Both the position numbers and the translations under genes were made by a program. Source: Streptomyces sp. NK08204 (GTDB taxonomy: Bacteria; Actinomycetota; Actinomycetes; Streptomycetales; Streptomycetaceae). From it: 64,000 bases of DNA. The notes beneath the pieces are model-generated. The model saw only the letters and a list, made by a program, of their open reading frames with translations. It was not told where the DNA came from and did not search any database. Below are positions 16,826 to 26,076 of the stretch, one piece after another (the stretch's first letter is position 1; each line of letters begins with the position of its first letter). The stretch covers positions 48,845 to 112,844 of the forward strand of contig NZ_JAINVF010000023.1 of the NCBI RefSeq assembly GCF_020400585.1. The letters are read 5' to 3'.

Positions 16826-18343
16826 ATGCGCAGATCCGTCAGAATCCTGACGGTCATCGCCACGACCGGCGCGCTCGCCGCCGGTACGGCTGTGGCGGCC
16901 AACTCGACGCCCCAGCAGGGAGGTCGGGACAACGAGATCCACAACGTCATCTACCTGCTCGGCGACGGCATGGGCCGCACCCACGTCACCGCCGCCCGGG
17001 AGCGCTACTACGGCGCCCACGGCAAGCTGAACATGGAGCAGCTGCCGAACTACGGCGCCGTCGCCACCTACGCCGTGGAGAAGGGCACCGACCAGCCGTC
17101 GCTGGTCACCGACTCCGCCAGCTCGGCCACCGCCTGGTCGTCCGGCGTGAAGACGTACAACGCCGCCATCGGTGTCGACGCCTACGAGAAGAAGGTGACG
17201 ACGCTGATGGAGCAGGCCCACCAGGCGGGCTTCGCCACCGGCAACGTCTCCACCGCCGAGGTCACCGACGCGACCCCGGCCGCCCAGTTCAGCCACGCGC
17301 TGCTGCGGGGCTGCCAGGGCCCGGTCTACTCGGACGCCTCCTGCCTGCCCAAGAAGGCCGACGGCAGCTACGAGGACAAGCCCGCCGACCCGACCCTGAT
17401 CACGCCGATCGCCGAGCAGATCGCCCGCAACGGCACCGCCGACGTGATCCTCGGCGGCGGCATGGCCCGCTTCGAGCCGGACGACCAGAAGGCGCTGCAG
17501 GCGCAGGGCTACCAGGTGCTCGGCAGCTTCGGTGACCCGGCGCTGCCCGCGCAGACCGCCGGCAGCCAGAAGCCGGCCACCCGGACGGACCTGGAGAACG
17601 TCAGCAGCGGCAAGGTCGTCGGTCTGTTCAGCCGCGGCAACCTGACCGTCGAGCAGGCCAAGGCCCAGCTGCCCGCCGACGCCCCGCAGCGGCAGGAGCC
17701 GACCCTGGCGGAGATGACCGAGAAGTCCATCTCCCTGCTCAACGGCCGTTCCAAGAAGGGCTTCCTGCTGCAGATCGAGGGCGCCCAGATCGACAAGCGC
17801 TCGCACGCCAACGACGCCGCCCAGACCCTCGGCGAGGTCAAGGCGTTCGACGACGCCGTGAAGGCCGCGGTCGACTTCGCCAAGAAGGACGGCCACACCC
17901 TGGTGGTCGTGACGGCGGACCACGAGTGCGCCGGCTTCAACATCATCGAGAAGGGCACCTTCACCAACGCCGAGGCGGCTGCCCCGCCGGCCAACACCGA
18001 CGCGGGCAACCCGGCCAACAACTCCACGCCGTCGCGGTCGTCCGCGGCCAACGTCAAGGACCCCGCCCGCTCCTCGGGCATCGTCAACGGCTCCGGCTCC
18101 GGCGACCCGAAGAACTTCGGTCCCGCCACCTTCCGTACGCCCGACGACCCGGCGGACGTCAAGGACGGCAGCCCCGAGGCCAGCCTGTGGCTGACCTACC
18201 TCTCCGGCAACCACACCGGTGCCGACGTGCCGATCTACGCGTACGGTCCCGACGGCAAGCGCTTCGCCACCAGCCAGAACAACACCGAGCTGTACGGCAA
18301 GATGTACCGCTCCCTGTTCGGCACCGCTGCGCGCACCAGCTGA
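16826..18343 (+). CDS. phoA: Secreted alkaline phosphatase (PhoA family)
   Basis: 505 residues from ATG 16826 with AGGAG eight bases upstream. The signal peptide RRSVRILTVIATTGALAAG ends near AVAA/NST. The mature part opens with NVIYLLGDGMGRTH (metal-binding Asp), has the nucleophile Ser97 in TDSASSATAWSSG and VTADHECAG near the C-terminal side for zinc binding. It releases inorganic phosphate from phosphomonoesters outside the cell. A Ser/Asn/Pro-rich insert (about 385-435) lies before the C-terminal domain. PhoP control is suggested by the upstream repeats. Confidence 0.93.
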   Translation: MRRSVRILTVIATTGALAAGTAVAANSTPQQGGRDNEIHNVIYLLGDGMGRTHVTAARERYYGAHGKLNMEQLPNYGAVATYAVEKGTDQPSLVTDSASSATAWSSGVKTYNAAIGVDAYEKKVTTLMEQAHQAGFATGNVSTAEVTDATPAAQFSHALLRGCQGPVYSDASCLPKKADGSYEDKPADPTLITPIAEQIARNGTADVILGGGMARFEPDDQKALQAQGYQVLGSFGDPALPAQTAGSQKPATRTDLENVSSGKVVGLFSRGNLTVEQAKAQLPADAPQRQEPTLAEMTEKSISLLNGRSKKGFLLQIEGAQIDKRSHANDAAQTLGEVKAFDDAVKAAVDFAKKDGHTLVVVTADHECAGFNIIEKGTFTNAEAAAPPANTDAGNPANNSTPSRSSAANVKDPARSSGIVNGSGSGDPKNFGPATFRTPDDPADVKDGSPEASLWLTYLSGNHTGADVPIYAYGPDGKRFATSQNNTELYGKMYRSLFGTAARTS

Positions 18344-18351
18344 CCACCCGC

Positions 18352-18384
18352 GGGGCCGGACGCGCGCTCAGCGCTCCGGCCCCG
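18352..18384 (+). terminator. Hairpin between alkaline phosphatase and lipoprotein genes
   Basis: GGGGCCGGA and TCCGGCCCC form a 9-base stem around CGCGCGCTCAGCGC, which can itself fold. It follows the phosphatase stop by nine bases and may end or attenuate transcription into the lipoprotein gene. Confidence 0.5.
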
Positions 18385-18434
18385 TGCCCGCAAGCACCGC
18401 ACCACCCAACCCAGACGCCCCCGGAGCAAGCCCG

Positions 18435-18980
18435 ATGAGCCCGTTCATCCGCCGCCCCACGGCCGCCGCGCTCGGCCTCCTCGTCCCCGCCCTGGTGGCC
18501 CTCGCCGGCTGCAGCAGCCACTCGGCGGCCGATCACCCGGCCGACCCGAAACCGCCCGCATCCGCCACGGCAGCCGCCCTGCCCGCCCCGCGCACCGAGC
18601 CGGCCCCGGCGCCCACGCTGTCGCCGGCGCCGCACCGGGGCGAAGTCCGCATCGAGGCGGGACCGTTCACGGACCGGGTGAGCCTCAAGCGACTCACGCT
18701 CACGGACAAGCCCGCGGTCACCGGGCACCTGACCATCACCTCCGACGTCAGCGACGTGCTCGCACTGGAACTGCGCGCCGCCTACTACGACTCCCGCGGC
18801 CGTCTGCTGGGCACGGGCACCTTCCAGTACCAGGAGGAGGGCGAGGACGCGCAGGGCGACGACCACGCCGACGGCCCGCGCGCCGCCAGCGGCGGCATCG
18901 ACTTCACCGTCCCCGCCACGCATCTCACCGGCACCCCGGCCGCCGCGGTCGTCTCCCTGCCCGTACTGGTCAACGAGTGA
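18435..18980 (+). CDS. Secreted lipoprotein of unknown function
   Basis: 181 residues from ATG 18435. The signal peptide ends in the lipobox LVALAGC (Cys near residue 25), so the product is lipid-anchored at the outer membrane face. After a Pro/Ala/Thr linker comes a beta-rich domain (VRIEAGPFTDRVSLKRLTLTDK...LELRAAYYDSRGRLLGTGTFQYQ) like an immunoglobulin-type substrate or partner domain. I do not recognise the family. It lies 91 bases behind the alkaline phosphatase and may share its phosphate control. Confidence 0.75.
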   Translation: MSPFIRRPTAAALGLLVPALVALAGCSSHSAADHPADPKPPASATAAALPAPRTEPAPAPTLSPAPHRGEVRIEAGPFTDRVSLKRLTLTDKPAVTGHLTITSDVSDVLALELRAAYYDSRGRLLGTGTFQYQEEGEDAQGDDHADGPRAASGGIDFTVPATHLTGTPAAAVVSLPVLVNE

Positions 18981-19386
18981 TCCGCGCCGGCGCCGAGGCG
19001 CCGTACGGCGAAGGGCCGGTGACGTGACGGTCACCGGCTGGGCGATCGGGGTGAGCGCACCGGCGAGGCCGGCGAGGCCGGCGGGGCACAGGGTGTAGGT
19101 GCCCGGCGGCAGCGGGACGCGGGAGCGGCGGTCGTCGACCATGGTGCAGCCTTAGACCCGAGGCGGCGACTGCCGTCCGGGCGGACACCCGGCGCTCCGG
19201 CGCCAGGAGAGCCCCCGCATCCGGCGCCGGGAGAGCCCCGCGCGACACGGAGACGGCTCTGCATACGCATCGGACGCACGACGGCATCGATCGCCACTCC
19301 CGAACGAGGCCGCCTGGCGACCGGTTCGGGACCACGTCCAGCCACTGCCGGACAGCCCCGCTCAGCACCTGGGCCGGCCGCGCCGT
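18981..19386. other. Intergenic region, no confident gene
   Basis: 406 bases. A short minus-strand frame from ATG 19142 encodes a plausible-looking 40-residue start but then runs into the lipoprotein gene antisense, so I do not call it. Two copies of a CCGGCGAGG/CCGGCGCCG-type motif lie near 19060-19230. Nothing else is seen. Confidence 0.4.
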
Positions 19387-20940
19387 TCAGCGCTTCCGTC
19401 GACGCCCGCCTCGCCGCGCAGCCGCCTTCCCGGCCGTCACCGCGCCCGCAGGCGCCGTTTCCGCCGCCGGACCGGGCCGGTCCGCCGCGACCACCAGAGC
19501 GGCAAGGGCTGTGGTGACCGGCACCGAGGCGACGAGGCCGATCGATCCGACCAGCGTGCGCACGATCTCCTCGGCGACCAGCTCACTGTTGGCGACCGTC
19601 CCGACGCCGCTCTGCGCGATGGAGAAGAGCAGCAGCAAGGGCAGCGCGGCGCCCGCGTAGGCGAGGACGAGCGTGTTGACCACGGAGGCGATGTGGTCAC
19701 GGCCGATACGGATGCCCGCCCGGTAGAGCCCGCGCCGGCCCATCGCCGGGTTGGCCTCGTGCAGCTCCCACACGGCCGACGTCTGCGTCACGGTGACGTC
19801 GTCGAGTACGCCGAGGGAGCCGATGATGACGCCGGCGAGCAGCAGGCCGCTCATGTCGATCGACGGATACAGGCCATGGATCAGGCCCGTGCTGTCGTCC
19901 GTGTTGCCGGTGAGGGCCGCCCAGTCGATGAACTGCGAGCCGAGGACGCCGATCAGCAGCAGCGAGACCAGCGTGCCGAGGACCGCCACCGACGTACGGG
20001 CCGACAGGCCGTGGCACATGTAGAGGGCGATCAGCATGATGGCGCTCGCCCCGACCACCGCCACGAGCAGCGGGTTCGAGCCCTGCAGGATCGCGGGCAG
20101 GATGAAGAAGTTCAGCACCAGGAAGCTGATGGCCAGCGCGGCCAGCGCCATGAGACCGCGCATCCGCCCGACGACCACGACGGCGAGCGCGAAGATGCCG
20201 GCCAGCAGGCCCATCGGGAACCGGCGGTTGACGTCGGTGACCGAGTACTGAAGATCCTTGGGAGCGGAGGGCTCGTAGGCGGCCACGACCTCCTCGCCCT
20301 GGTGCAGCTGCCGTGGCTGGTCGGGCTGCACGATCTCGGTGAACGTGCGGCCCTTGTCCTTGCCGGTGTCGACCCGGACCGTGGCCCTGTGGCAGGTGCC
20401 GGTCGCCTTCTGCGGCGCCGAGCTGCCCCCGGCCGGGGTGCCGCCCGAGGCGTTCACCGACCCGCAGCTCACTTCGACGACCTTGGTGACCGTGGCCTGC
20501 TGCGTCTGGCGGTCGAAGCCGACGCCGGTGCGCTTGTGCGACGGCGCACCGCCCGGCCACAGCACCAGGAGCCCCACCACGACCGCGGCGGTGAAGGGGA
20601 TCAGGATCGCCGCGATGACCTTCCGCAGACGCCGGGAGACCGGCGCGGCAGGCCCGTGGCTGTGGCTGTGCCCGTGCCCGTGGCCGTGGCCGTGCGGGCG
20701 GGTGTGCCCATGGCTGTGCCCATGGCTGCGTCCGTGGCCTGCAGCCGGGGCGGGGACATGACCCGCGCCGGTACCGGCTGCGGAGCCGCGAGGAGGTGCC
20801 GACGGGCCAGGATCCCCGTACTCCTGCGCGTGCTCATGCTGGTACTCCTGGCTGTACTCGCTCGCGCGACGGGCCCCGGCCCGAGGCCGTTCACCGGTTT
20901 CGTTCCAGTCCCCGGCACTGTGCCGGTCAGCGGTTCCCAC
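19387..20940 (-). CDS. YibE/F family membrane protein with a histidine-rich N-terminus
   Basis: 517 residues. Residues about 65-100 are a His/Gly repeat (many HGH, HSHGH units), a likely metal-binding arm. A first membrane helix (VIAAILIPFTAAVVVGLLVLW) and an outer domain with three Cys (VSCGSV, TGTCHRAT) follow, then about seven more helices with the YibE/F block IGSLGVLDDVTVTQTSAVWEL. YibE/F proteins are multi-pass permease-like proteins of unknown substrate. The His-rich arm and the metal genes nearby make metal transport or sensing a reasonable guess only. Confidence 0.88.
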   Translation of the reverse strand: MGTADRHSAGDWNETGERPRAGARRASEYSQEYQHEHAQEYGDPGPSAPPRGSAAGTGAGHVPAPAAGHGRSHGHSHGHTRPHGHGHGHGHSHSHGPAAPVSRRLRKVIAAILIPFTAAVVVGLLVLWPGGAPSHKRTGVGFDRQTQQATVTKVVEVSCGSVNASGGTPAGGSSAPQKATGTCHRATVRVDTGKDKGRTFTEIVQPDQPRQLHQGEEVVAAYEPSAPKDLQYSVTDVNRRFPMGLLAGIFALAVVVVGRMRGLMALAALAISFLVLNFFILPAILQGSNPLLVAVVGASAIMLIALYMCHGLSARTSVAVLGTLVSLLLIGVLGSQFIDWAALTGNTDDSTGLIHGLYPSIDMSGLLLAGVIIGSLGVLDDVTVTQTSAVWELHEANPAMGRRGLYRAGIRIGRDHIASVVNTLVLAYAGAALPLLLLFSIAQSGVGTVANSELVAEEIVRTLVGSIGLVASVPVTTALAALVVAADRPGPAAETAPAGAVTAGKAAARRGGRRRKR

Positions 20941-21152
20941 GCCGTCTCCCTCGCGGTCGTCGGTGCCCCCCTCCGGAGCCGGGCCTGAGCAGCGGCTCTG
21001 GGGAAGGGTACGGGAACGGCTGCGTCGTGGTTCGCGCCGATCACGACGCGGCTCGGCCGCTTGCAGGGACGCACGGCCGCCTCGTTCGGGCGGACGGCGA
21101 CGAGCCGGTGCAGGAGGCGAGGCGTCGGCGGGGTGGTCGGTGACCGGTCACC

Positions 21153-21266
21153 TCAGTCCACGGTCACCGGCTCAGCCCCCAGTCGCCGACTCAGTCCACG
21201 GTCACCGGCTCACCCCCCGGTCGCCGACTCAGTCCACGGCCACCGGCTCACCCCCGGTCACCGACC
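21153..21266. repeat. 38-bp direct repeat, three copies
   Basis: Units beginning CTCAGTCCACGG start at 21153, 21191 and 21229, exactly 38 bases apart, with a few mismatches (GTCACCGG/GCCACCGG). Each contains GGTCACCGGCTCA. They fill the gap between the divergently oriented YibE/F start and the stop of the caspase-like/TPR gene and have no unique spacers. Confidence 0.85.
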
Positions 21267-21279
21267 GCCCCGCACCGTC

Positions 21280-24200
21280 TCACAGGTCCGTGACCGGCAG
21301 TCCGTCCAGCTCCGCCTGTGCGGCCAGCGTGTCGGGGTGGTCCTCGCCGAGGACCCGCGCGCGGTCGTCCCGGACCTCGCGCAGCAGCACCGCGGCGGTC
21401 TCGACGTCTCCCTCACGGGCGATGATCTGGGCCCTGCCGAAGCGGGTCCTGATCACCTCGGGGTGGAGCGGGTTGCCGTAGCGGACCAGTCGCTCCTCCA
21501 GCAGAACGTCCATTTCGGCGAGGGCGACCGCCAGGTCGCCCAGCTCGGCCTTGATCCTGGCCATGTTGAAGCGGGTGATCAGCACGGCGGGATGGGTGTC
21601 CCCGAGCACCTTCCGCTGGTCCCGCAGCAGTTCCTCGTGCAGCGGCAGGGAGCCCGCCGGATCGCCCAGTTCCCAGGTGTAGCGGGCGATGTTCAGCCGC
21701 GCCAGCAGCGTGTTGGGGTGGTCCTCGCCGCGGATGCGCCGCACGTCCGGCAGCAGCGCGCGGAAGCCGTCGAGTGCCTCTTGCCGGCGCCCGGACTCGC
21801 CGAGGAACTTGTAGATGTTGAACCGGCTGAAGAGCACCTGTGTGTGGTCCTCGCCGAACACCGCGATCCGGTCCCGCAGCAGTTCCTCGTGCAGCGCCAG
21901 CGCCGTGTCGTACCGGCCCAGCATGCCGTGCCAGTACGCGATGTAGTGGCGGCTCTCCAGCACCGCCTGGTCCGTCGGCGCGAGCACGCGGAGCTGGTCC
22001 TCCAGCAGTTCCTCGTGCAGCCGCAGCCCCAGTGCCATGTCCCCGCCGCGGCCCGTCCAGTACGCGATGTCGTGCCGGTTCTTCAGGGTGCGCGGGTCGT
22101 CCGCACCGAACACCCTGATCTGGTCGGGCAGTACAGCCTGGTGCAGCCGCACCGCCTCGTCGAAGTCGCCGATCTCGCCGGTCGCGTACGCGATGCGGTA
22201 CCGGGACTCCAGCACGCGTGCATCGTCCTCGCCGAACACGCGGCGCTGGTCCTCCAGGAGATCGCGGTACAGCTCGCGGCTGCGGCCGTAGGCCCCGGCC
22301 TTGCCCGTCCAGTAGGCGGCCCGCTCCCGGGCGTGCAGCGTCACCGGCGAGTCGCTGCCGGGGCGCTCGGCCAGGCGGTCCCCCCAGGCCGCCCAGCGGG
22401 CCCGGTTGACGCCGGCCTCGGGTGCCGGGCGCCGCTCCAGACACTCGAGCAGCCGGTCGTACAGCGACGGGTCGCGCGTGGCCGCCTGCCACAGATGTTC
22501 TGGCTCTGCCTGCTCAGCGTAGGCGTGCAGCGGGTCGTCGGGCGTGTGCTGGTCCATGGGGGCCATGGTTTCAAGTACCCGGCAGAGTGCCTGATGGCCG
22601 GCCACCACGTCTTCCTCCTGCTGCACGTACTCGATCAGCGAAGGGTGGTACACGCCGAACAGTTCGGCACCGTTCGGGTGCGCCGACCGCACCACCAGGC
22701 CCGGGACCAGGTCCAGGACCTGCTCCAGTGCCTCGTCGTCCACGGGACCGCCCAGCTCGGCGGACGCCTGGACGAGCAGCGGGCGGGGCAGCGTGGGGCT
22801 CGGGCCGGCGGCGGCGGTCACGACCAGGACGGCGTCGAGCCATACGCCACGCCCGTCCGGGACCTGTGCCCTCTTGCCGAGCAGCGTCTCGCGGTACATA
22901 TCGGTGAAGGACACCCGACCCGTCCGGGCCAGCGGGCCACTCTCGCCCAGAACTCGGGTGACCTGCCAGTTTCCGTTCGCCTGCTGGAGGATGGCGTTCT
23001 GCGTCCGCCCGGACGCACGCCGGGCCATCCGCAGGTACGCCCGCAGCTGCTGTTCCCCGGGCGCAGGAACGGGCGCGCGCCGCCAGTCATCGGGCAGCGG
23101 CACCCCGTCCCGGACCGTCGCCACCACGCCGAACCACTCCGGCGCCGCACCGGCCAGCGCGCTCAGCTCGCGGACCAGCTCAGGACGGTGCGGAGCGTCG
23201 ACCTGGTCCAGTCCGTCCACGATCACGCGCACCGGGCCGCGCGGCTCCATCTGCCCGAGCGGCCCGCCGATCTCGGCCACCGTGCGCGGCAGCAGCGTCC
23301 GCTCGCCCTCCGGCGTACGGGCGTTGTACGCCTTCTTCGCATCGGCGAACCCAGGGAGGTACTTCTTCAGCTGGTCGGACAGCAGCGACCACGCCGAGCC
23401 GGCGGTCCAGCGGGTGGTGTCGAGACGGACGATCCCGCAGACGGCCGGGGCACGCTCCGCCTCCTCCGGCGGGAGCAGCTCCGCGCGGCACAGCGCGGAG
23501 GCCAGCGTGGTCTTGCCGGTGCCCATGGTGCCGAGCACGGCGACCAGCCGGTTCCGGCGGACCGTCTCGACGAACTCCCCCAGCTCCACGGGCGGCTGGA
23601 AGTGCCGCAGCGCAGGCATGAGCACCCCTGCGTCGACCGACCCCGCCAGCACGCTCAGCTCGCGCTGGTACGCCACGTTGTGGGCGAGCCAGGTGTCGTA
23701 CGGGGCCTCCGGAGCGCCCCCGCCGCCGTCGTACGAGGTGGCCTGCGGCACCTGCCGGGTCAGACGGACCTGCACCGCCTGCCGTACCGGACGGGTGCGC
23801 AGGATCTGCTCGAGCCGGATGTCCCCGTGCCGGATGAGCCCGTTCAGGGCACCCGAGAACTGCAGTCCGTAGGAGACCCGGCCGTCCGAGGACGTCAACA
23901 GCTCGATCCGCCGGCCGGTCTGCATGGCGGGTTTGAACCACTTCTGCGTCGCGAAGAGCCCCGCGTACCCCGACAGGCACGCATCGATGACGACGGTCAG
24001 CTCAGGCACACCACCGTGGCGCCGTACCAGCTCGCCCAGCCCGGAGGCGAGGTCGAAGGCCGTCTCGGGACTGGGCGCATCGGGGGTGGAGCGGACCGGG
24101 AAGAGGAACTCGCCCTCGCGGACGACATGACCGTGCCCGAGAAAGCCCAGCACCAAGGGCGCTCCGGCGGCCGACGCCTCCTCGAACGCTTCGGCCAGGA

Positions 24201-24432
24201 CATCGGTCACCTGCACCACCGACTGCGGGTTCATCAACAGCCCGTCCGCGAAGGCGGGTTCGCATTCACCGCGCAGTGGGTCCAGCAGGAGCTGCGTCAA
24301 CTCGGCTGCCAGGGGCTCCAGGAACTCGAGCCTGCTGTGCGGTTTCTCCTCACGGGCATCCCAGTGGGAGGCGATCACCAACGCTCTGCGCTCATCCGTC
24401 ACTCTGGCATTATCGGCGCCGAGGTCGGGCAA
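21280..24432 (-). CDS. Caspase-like protease / STAND NTPase / TPR protein
   Basis: 1050 residues. Order: an N-terminal caspase-like domain with the His in GFLGHGHV (His100/102) and Cys152 in VIDACLSGYA; a STAND/NACHT-like NTPase with P-loop GTMGTGKTT (301-309) and Walker B VRVIVDGLDQVD (401-412); a winged-helix-like middle; and from about residue 690 a run of tetratricopeptide units with repeated R-x-FGEDD/LGEDHP elements. This is the build of bacterial signal-transduction ATPases that sense a trigger through the repeats and release a protease. The start is uncertain: TTG 24432 has AGGAGGGA just upstream, while GTG 24402 follows GATAAT and could be leaderless. Divergent from an alpha/beta hydrolase. 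Confidence 0.85.
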   Translation of the reverse strand: MPDLGADNARVTDERRALVIASHWDAREEKPHSRLEFLEPLAAELTQLLLDPLRGECEPAFADGLLMNPQSVVQVTDVLAEAFEEASAAGAPLVLGFLGHGHVVREGEFLFPVRSTPDAPSPETAFDLASGLGELVRRHGGVPELTVVIDACLSGYAGLFATQKWFKPAMQTGRRIELLTSSDGRVSYGLQFSGALNGLIRHGDIRLEQILRTRPVRQAVQVRLTRQVPQATSYDGGGGAPEAPYDTWLAHNVAYQRELSVLAGSVDAGVLMPALRHFQPPVELGEFVETVRRNRLVAVLGTMGTGKTTLASALCRAELLPPEEAERAPAVCGIVRLDTTRWTAGSAWSLLSDQLKKYLPGFADAKKAYNARTPEGERTLLPRTVAEIGGPLGQMEPRGPVRVIVDGLDQVDAPHRPELVRELSALAGAAPEWFGVVATVRDGVPLPDDWRRAPVPAPGEQQLRAYLRMARRASGRTQNAILQQANGNWQVTRVLGESGPLARTGRVSFTDMYRETLLGKRAQVPDGRGVWLDAVLVVTAAAGPSPTLPRPLLVQASAELGGPVDDEALEQVLDLVPGLVVRSAHPNGAELFGVYHPSLIEYVQQEEDVVAGHQALCRVLETMAPMDQHTPDDPLHAYAEQAEPEHLWQAATRDPSLYDRLLECLERRPAPEAGVNRARWAAWGDRLAERPGSDSPVTLHARERAAYWTGKAGAYGRSRELYRDLLEDQRRVFGEDDARVLESRYRIAYATGEIGDFDEAVRLHQAVLPDQIRVFGADDPRTLKNRHDIAYWTGRGGDMALGLRLHEELLEDQLRVLAPTDQAVLESRHYIAYWHGMLGRYDTALALHEELLRDRIAVFGEDHTQVLFSRFNIYKFLGESGRRQEALDGFRALLPDVRRIRGEDHPNTLLARLNIARYTWELGDPAGSLPLHEELLRDQRKVLGDTHPAVLITRFNMARIKAELGDLAVALAEMDVLLEERLVRYGNPLHPEVIRTRFGRAQIIAREGDVETAAVLLREVRDDRARVLGEDHPDTLAAQAELDGLPVTDL

Positions 24433-24511
24433 CTCCCTCCTCTGACAGGAGGAGTTGAGAGCGAGCCGACCGGCGAGGAACCCGCCGCCCGCCGCCGCGC
24501 GTTGTGGTGGT

Positions 24512-24535
24512 GACGGACGGACGGACGGACGGACG
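24512..24535. repeat. GACG tetranucleotide repeat, six copies
   Basis: Six uninterrupted GACG units in the 173-base gap between the divergent caspase/NTPase and hydrolase genes, about 70 bases before the hydrolase start. Such tracts can change length by slippage and alter promoter spacing. Confidence 0.9.
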
Positions 24536-24605
24536 GGCAGGCGGGCGTACCGTCCTGCGGACGGCCGCGCGCGTGCACGGCACGGCGCCAGGCGAACGGA
24601 GACGC

Positions 24606-25511
24606 ATGGCTGAGTTGGTCATGGTGCACGGCATCGGTCCCGAGGAGGAGACCGAGGAGCAGCTGAGTGGCGCCTGGATGCGCGCGCTGGCGAGGACCCT
24701 GCGGGAGAACGGCCGCGCCGAGCAGGCCGCCCGGCTGGAGGACGGTTCCGTCACGGCCGCCATGGCGTACTACCGCCATCTGTACGCCCGCTACGTCCCG
24801 CAGGACGACTGGGACATGCCGCTGCCCGACCCGATGGCAGCGACCGGTGAGGACGTCGCCGCCGACATCATGGACAACATCCAGCAGCACGCCTCGGACC
24901 CGGCAGCCCGCGCCGAAGCCACCCGTGCCCTGGACGAACTGCGCGCCGAGGTGGGCCCCGAGCAGGGTCCGGCCGAGCTGCTGCGCATGTTCGTCGCGAT
25001 GCTGGGGCGGCTCGGCCCGGTCGCCCGCTCCGGTTTCGCGGCGCTGAGCAGCACCGGGGTGTTCCACCTCGGACAGGTCGCGGCGTACCTCGACGACGAG
25101 ACCGTCCGCGAGGGCGCGATCGAGGCCGTGCTGTCCCGGGTGACCCCCGACACCAAGGCGGTGCTCGCGCACTCGCTGGGCACCGTCGTCGCCTACGAGG
25201 CCCTGCACCGGCTGGACCAGCCGTTGCCGCTTCTGGTCACCTTCGGGTCGCCGCTCGGCCTGCGCTCCATCGTCCGCCGGCGGCTGCGCCCCCAGCCACT
25301 GCGCTCGCCAGGCCACCTCAAGCGCTGGGTGAACGTCGCCGACCGCGACGACTTCATCGTCGCGACCCTGCGGCTGAGGACGCTGTTCCCGGACAACGAC
25401 GCCGTGCTGGAGCGCACCCGCCTGGTGAAGAACCGCAACACGAACCCGCACGCGGCCGTCGAGTACCTCAAGCACTGGCAGACCGTGGAGCCACTCACCG
25501 AGCTGCTGTGA
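24606..25511 (+). CDS. Alpha/beta hydrolase (lipase-like)
   Basis: 301 residues from ATG 24606. Begins MAELVMVHGIGPEEE, the oxyanion-hole HG of alpha/beta hydrolases; the nucleophile elbow is AHSLGTVVAYE; late residues DRDDFIV and NTNPHAAVEYLKHW can supply the acid and His. No signal peptide. The family is common in actinobacteria beside caspase-like/NTPase-TPR proteins, where it is predicted to be an effector or accessory enzyme. Head-to-head with that gene here, with 173 bases between starts, so joint control is plausible. Confidence 0.8.
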   Translation: MAELVMVHGIGPEEETEEQLSGAWMRALARTLRENGRAEQAARLEDGSVTAAMAYYRHLYARYVPQDDWDMPLPDPMAATGEDVAADIMDNIQQHASDPAARAEATRALDELRAEVGPEQGPAELLRMFVAMLGRLGPVARSGFAALSSTGVFHLGQVAAYLDDETVREGAIEAVLSRVTPDTKAVLAHSLGTVVAYEALHRLDQPLPLLVTFGSPLGLRSIVRRRLRPQPLRSPGHLKRWVNVADRDDFIVATLRLRTLFPDNDAVLERTRLVKNRNTNPHAAVEYLKHWQTVEPLTELL

Positions 25512-25620
25512 CCCGCACCGGGGGCGGTGGCGGCTTTCGGCTCTCCCCATGTGGCGGCATGCGCAACGCCCATCTGGCGGACGCGGACCATGCAGGAGGC
25601 GGGGACCACCGGGTCGCATG

Positions 25621-25642
25621 CCGGTGATCAGCTGATCACCGG
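25621..25642. promoter_or_regulatory. 22-bp perfect palindrome, candidate operator
   Basis: CCGGTGATCAGCTGATCACCGG has perfect twofold symmetry and no loop, so it is more operator-like than terminator-like. It sits 110 bases after the hydrolase stop and 156 before the SHOCT/cupredoxin/P-type ATPase operon in a 286-base gap that holds no gene. Confidence 0.5.
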
Positions 25643-25797
25643 ACCTCCTCGCCGACGACTCCCGCTCCGGCATCCCGGTCCGGCCGATGCGTTGGGTCCA
25701 CCGGCCCCACGCCCGGGAACTTCGGCCCCGGGCGCCCTGGGCCGGCACCGATCGATCCTGGCATCGACGGACTCGTTGGCCGAGGGAAGTGGTCGGC

Positions 25798-26076
25798 ATG
25801 ATGTGGTACGACGGCGGATGGGGCTGGGGCGGCTGGGTCGTCATGACGGTGGTCATGGTGCTGTTCTGGGCGGTCTTGATCTTCGGCCTCGTCGCTCTGG
25901 TGCGCTACCTCACCGGTGCCCATCACCATCAGCAGCCCGGCGCGCCCCCACCGCCCGGCGCAGGCGGGTGGCAGGGCCGCCGCGCCGAGGACCTGCTCGC
26001 CGAGCGGTTCGCGCGCGGGGAGATCGACGAGGAGGAGTACAGACGTCGGCTCGCGCTGCTTCGGGAGCACCGATGA
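25798..26076 (+). CDS. Small membrane protein with SHOCT domain
   Basis: 92 residues from the double ATG at 25798. A Trp/Gly-rich start (MMWYDGGWGWGGW) leads into one membrane helix (VVMTVVMVLFWAVLIFGLVALV), a HHHQQ/Pro linker and a C-terminal SHOCT module (AEDLLAERFARGEIDEEEYRRRLALL). SHOCT proteins with His/Trp-rich membrane parts often accompany copper genes. The stop overlaps the next start (ATGA). Confidence 0.88.
   Translation: MMWYDGGWGWGGWVVMTVVMVLFWAVLIFGLVALVRYLTGAHHHQQPGAPPPPGAGGWQGRRAEDLLAERFARGEIDEEEYRRRLALLREHR

Noticed and set aside
19000..19142. A short minus-strand gene starting at 19142
   Set aside because: Its start is plausible but the frame continues antisense to the lipoprotein with no stop or family likeness.
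21153..21266. CRISPR array
   Set aside because: The 38-base repeats are directly adjoining with no unique spacers and no cas genes are present.
21061..24513. A 1150-residue open frame on the plus strand over the caspase/TPR gene
   Set aside because: Shadow of the minus-strand gene, which carries clear protease, P-loop and TPR motifs.
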